Below are positions 7,217-9,164 of a stretch of DNA of 9,164 nucleotides, piece after piece. Under the pieces are notes generated by a model. It ran no database searches. It was given only the letters and a program-made list of their open reading frames with translations, and was not told where the DNA came from. Source of the stretch: Dichotomicrobium sp964650735 (lineage in GTDB: Bacteria > Pseudomonadota > Alphaproteobacteria > Rhizobiales > Rhodomicrobiaceae); contig CAZYUT010000085.1 of the NCBI GenBank assembly GCA_964650735.1, positions 1 to 9,164 on the forward strand, in the 5' to 3' direction. A program made the position numbers and the translations under genes. Within the stretch, counting starts at the first letter, position 1; each line of letters begins with the position of its first letter.

Positions 7217-9028
7217 ATGGCCATTTCTTCACCCATCATGAGCGATCCCGAGAGGGCTTTCCTCGGCGTCACGCGTTCCGTGCGCGGGCTGCGCTGGATT
7301 GACCGGCTGACGGAGGAAAAGGCAGCGCTCGCCACGGCGATTTCGCAGCGCCACGGCCTGCCGGAACTACTCGGCCGGGTGCTAGCGGCGCGCGGCGCGG
7401 CGCTCGACGATATCGACGCCTGGCTCAACCCGACGCTGCGCGATTTGCTGCCCGATCCCGCCTCGCTGCGCGACATGGAAACTGGCGCGGCGCGGCTGGC
7501 AGGGGCAATCCGGCGGCGCGAAAGCGTGGCGATTTTCGGCGATTATGACGTGGACGGCGCGGCCGCCTCTGCGCTGCTGGCGCGGTTCCTGCGCGCGCAT
7601 GGGGTAGAGGCGCGCATTTACATTCCCGACCGGCTCAGCGAGGGTTACGGGCCGAACATCGCGGCGATGGAGGCGCTGGCGCGCGATGCGAAGCTGATCG
7701 TCACGGTGGATTGCGGCACCCTCAGCCATGAGCCGATCGCCGCGGCGGTCAGGCTCGGCGCGGATGTCATCGTGGTTGATCACCATCAGGCCGATGAAAC
7801 GCTCCCGCCCGCCGTTGCCGTCGTCAACCCGAACCGTGAGGATGATCTCAGCGGGCAGGGCCATCTGGCTGGCGCGGGCGTCACATTCTTGCTGCTGGTC
7901 GAGACGGCGCGGCAACTACGCGGGGCAGGGCACGAGGCAGGGCCGGACCTGCGCGGGCTGCTCGACCTGGTAGCCCTCGCGACGATCTGCGATGTCGTGC
8001 CGCTGACGGGCGTGAACCGCGCACTGGTCGCGCAGGGGCTCAAGGTCATGCGCCGCCGGCGCAACCCCGGGCTGACCGCGCTCGCCGACGCAGCCGGGCT
8101 CAACAAGCCACCGGAGCCCTATCACCTTGGCTATCTGCTCGGGCCGCGCATCAATGCCGGCGGGCGCATCGGCGATGCGGGGCTGGGCGCTCGGCTGCTG
8201 GCAAGCGATGATCCGCTCGAAGCCGCGGATATTGCCGCACGTCTGAACACGCTCAACGCCGAGCGCCGCGATATGGAGACCCGCGCCGTGGAGGAAGCCG
8301 CCGCGAGCGCCGAGGCCATGCTTGCCGATGCGCCAGACACGGCGGTGCTGATGCTCGGCTCGGCGGACTGGCACAAGGGGCTGATCGGGCTGGTCGCGGC
8401 GCGGCTGGTCGAGCGGTTTCAGCGTCCTGCCTTCGTGTTCGCGTGGGACGAGGCTACGGGGACCGGAACCGGCTCGGGACGCTCGCTGCGGGGTGTCGAT
8501 CTGGGGCGCGCGGTGCGCGGAGCGGTCTCCCGCGGACTGGCGCGGCAAGGCGGCGGCCACGAGATGGCTGCGGGCATCACCATCGCGCGCGACGGGCTGG
8601 ACGATTTGCGCGCCTTTTTCGATGAAGCGCTGGCCAGCGACGCGACCCGCGCGCGCGCGCAAGCCGGGCTGAAGATCGACGGGGCGCTATCGCCGCGCGC
8701 CGCCACGCCCGAACTGATCGACCAGATCGAGCGGGCCGGGCCGTTCGGCGCGGGCAACCCGTCGCCGCGCTTCGTTTTTCCGAGCCAACGGCTCAGCTTC
8801 GTCAAGCAGGTCGGCGAGAGCCATCTGCGCTGTTCGCTGCGCGGCAGCGATGGCGGGTCAATTGGGGCGGTTGCCTTCCGCGTTGTCGGAACGCCGCTCG
8901 GCGATTGCCTATTGTCGCAGCCCGACGCGCCGCTACATATCGCAGGGCGGCTACAGCGGGATTTCTGGAACGGGCGCGAGCGGATCGAGGTCTTGATCGA
9001 GGATGTCGCGCCGCCATCGCACCCTTGA
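7217..9028 (+). CDS. recJ: Single-stranded-DNA-specific 5'-3' exonuclease RecJ
   Basis: RecJ degrades single-stranded DNA from the 5' end in RecF-pathway recombination, mismatch repair and base-excision repair; it acts in the cytoplasm with Mn2+ or Mg2+. The 603-residue product has normal length. The DHH domain shows FGDYDVDGAA (107-116), VTVDCG (162-167), VVDHHQ (186-191) and ATICDVVPLTG (255-265). The linker and DHHA1 part show GPRINAGGRI (309-318), SADWHKGLIG (382-391), GSGRS (419-423) and GGGHEMAAG (445-453). The C-terminal OB-fold begins near residue 485 with PFGAGNPSP (509-517). All expected catalytic motifs are present. The ATG at 7217 has GAGGG 5 nt upstream; an in-frame ATG at 7238 is less favoured. 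It follows glpX by 75 bp and precedes a tRNA gene by 61 bp. Confidence 0.97.
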   Translation: MAISSPIMSDPERAFLGVTRSVRGLRWIDRLTEEKAALATAISQRHGLPELLGRVLAARGAALDDIDAWLNPTLRDLLPDPASLRDMETGAARLAGAIRRRESVAIFGDYDVDGAAASALLARFLRAHGVEARIYIPDRLSEGYGPNIAAMEALARDAKLIVTVDCGTLSHEPIAAAVRLGADVIVVDHHQADETLPPAVAVVNPNREDDLSGQGHLAGAGVTFLLLVETARQLRGAGHEAGPDLRGLLDLVALATICDVVPLTGVNRALVAQGLKVMRRRRNPGLTALADAAGLNKPPEPYHLGYLLGPRINAGGRIGDAGLGARLLASDDPLEAADIAARLNTLNAERRDMETRAVEEAAASAEAMLADAPDTAVLMLGSADWHKGLIGLVAARLVERFQRPAFVFAWDEATGTGTGSGRSLRGVDLGRAVRGAVSRGLARQGGGHEMAAGITIARDGLDDLRAFFDEALASDATRARAQAGLKIDGALSPRAATPELIDQIERAGPFGAGNPSPRFVFPSQRLSFVKQVGESHLRCSLRGSDGGSIGAVAFRVVGTPLGDCLLSQPDAPLHIAGRLQRDFWNGRERIEVLIEDVAPPSHP

Positions 9029-9089
9029 CGTCGTGCGCCGCGGAACGTAAACCTGTTGCGGCTCGCGGACAGCTTGCGCCGGGCAGTGC

Positions 9090-9164
9090 GCCCCCTTCGT
9101 CTAATGGTTAGGACGCCAGGTTTTCAACCTGGAAACAGGGGTTCGATCCCCCTAGGGGGCGCCA
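9090..9164 (+). tRNA. tRNA-Glu (anticodon UUC)
   Basis: The cloverleaf is complete. The acceptor stem pairs GCCCCCT (9090-9096) with AGGGGGC (9154-9160). The D arm contains CTAATGGTTAGG. The anticodon stem CCAGG (9116-9120) pairs with CCTGG around the loop TTTTCAA, giving anticodon TTC, which reads GAA and GAG. The T arm is AGGGG-TTCGATC-CCCCT. The discriminator G (9161) and an encoded CCA (9162-9164) finish the gene at the last base of the window. I saw no convincing promoter in the 61 bp after recJ. Confidence 0.97.

Noticed and set aside
9029..9089. Terminator after recJ or promoter of tRNA-Glu
   Set aside because: No stem with a following T run and no convincing -35/-10 pair could be seen in these 61 bp.

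Overview
The window looks like chromosomal DNA of a high-GC alphaproteobacterium. The basis is two diagnostic enzymes of the ethylmalonyl-CoA pathway, a soxYZ pair with a Tat-exported SoxY, a glpX-recJ pair of alphaproteobacterial type, and strong G/C third-position bias in every gene. Genus cannot be named from the sequence. No mobile element, CRISPR array or phage gene is visible.

Left part (1-4846, minus strand, read right to left): crotonyl-CoA carboxylase/reductase (ccr), then a long Ala/Glu/Gln-rich protein made of strict 11-residue amphipathic repeats and interrupted by a 100-N assembly gap, then (2S)-methylsuccinyl-CoA dehydrogenase (mcd). Spacers are 136 and 78 bp, so one transcription unit is plausible. 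ccr and mcd carry out two oxidoreductive steps of acetyl-CoA assimilation. That pathway shares acetoacetyl-CoA and 3-hydroxybutyryl-CoA with polyhydroxybutyrate (PHB) metabolism. The repeat protein is the most unusual item: 11-residue periodicity is typical of proteins that lie flat on lipid surfaces (apolipoproteins, synuclein, perilipins) and of LEA proteins, so a granule, lipid-surface or stress role is a reasonable but unproven idea.

Middle (4847-5275): a gene-free, comparatively AT-rich divergent regulatory region. A 16-bp near-perfect dyad overlaps a possible -10 element for ccr, and a GTTGCAAC palindrome lies just upstream.

Right part (5276-9164, plus strand): soxY and soxZ (periplasmic carrier of sulfur intermediates), a divergent glpX (class II fructose-1,6-bisphosphatase fold), recJ (single-strand DNA exonuclease) and a tRNA-Glu(UUC) ending with its encoded CCA at the last base of the window. 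soxY ends in GCCGE rather than the usual GGCGG. The glpX product has lost nearly all the metal-binding and catalytic residues known from the E. coli enzyme, although the rest of the fold is well kept. soxYZ, glpX and recJ are co-directional with spacers of 25-75 bp, but I see no functional link between the sox genes and glpX-recJ.
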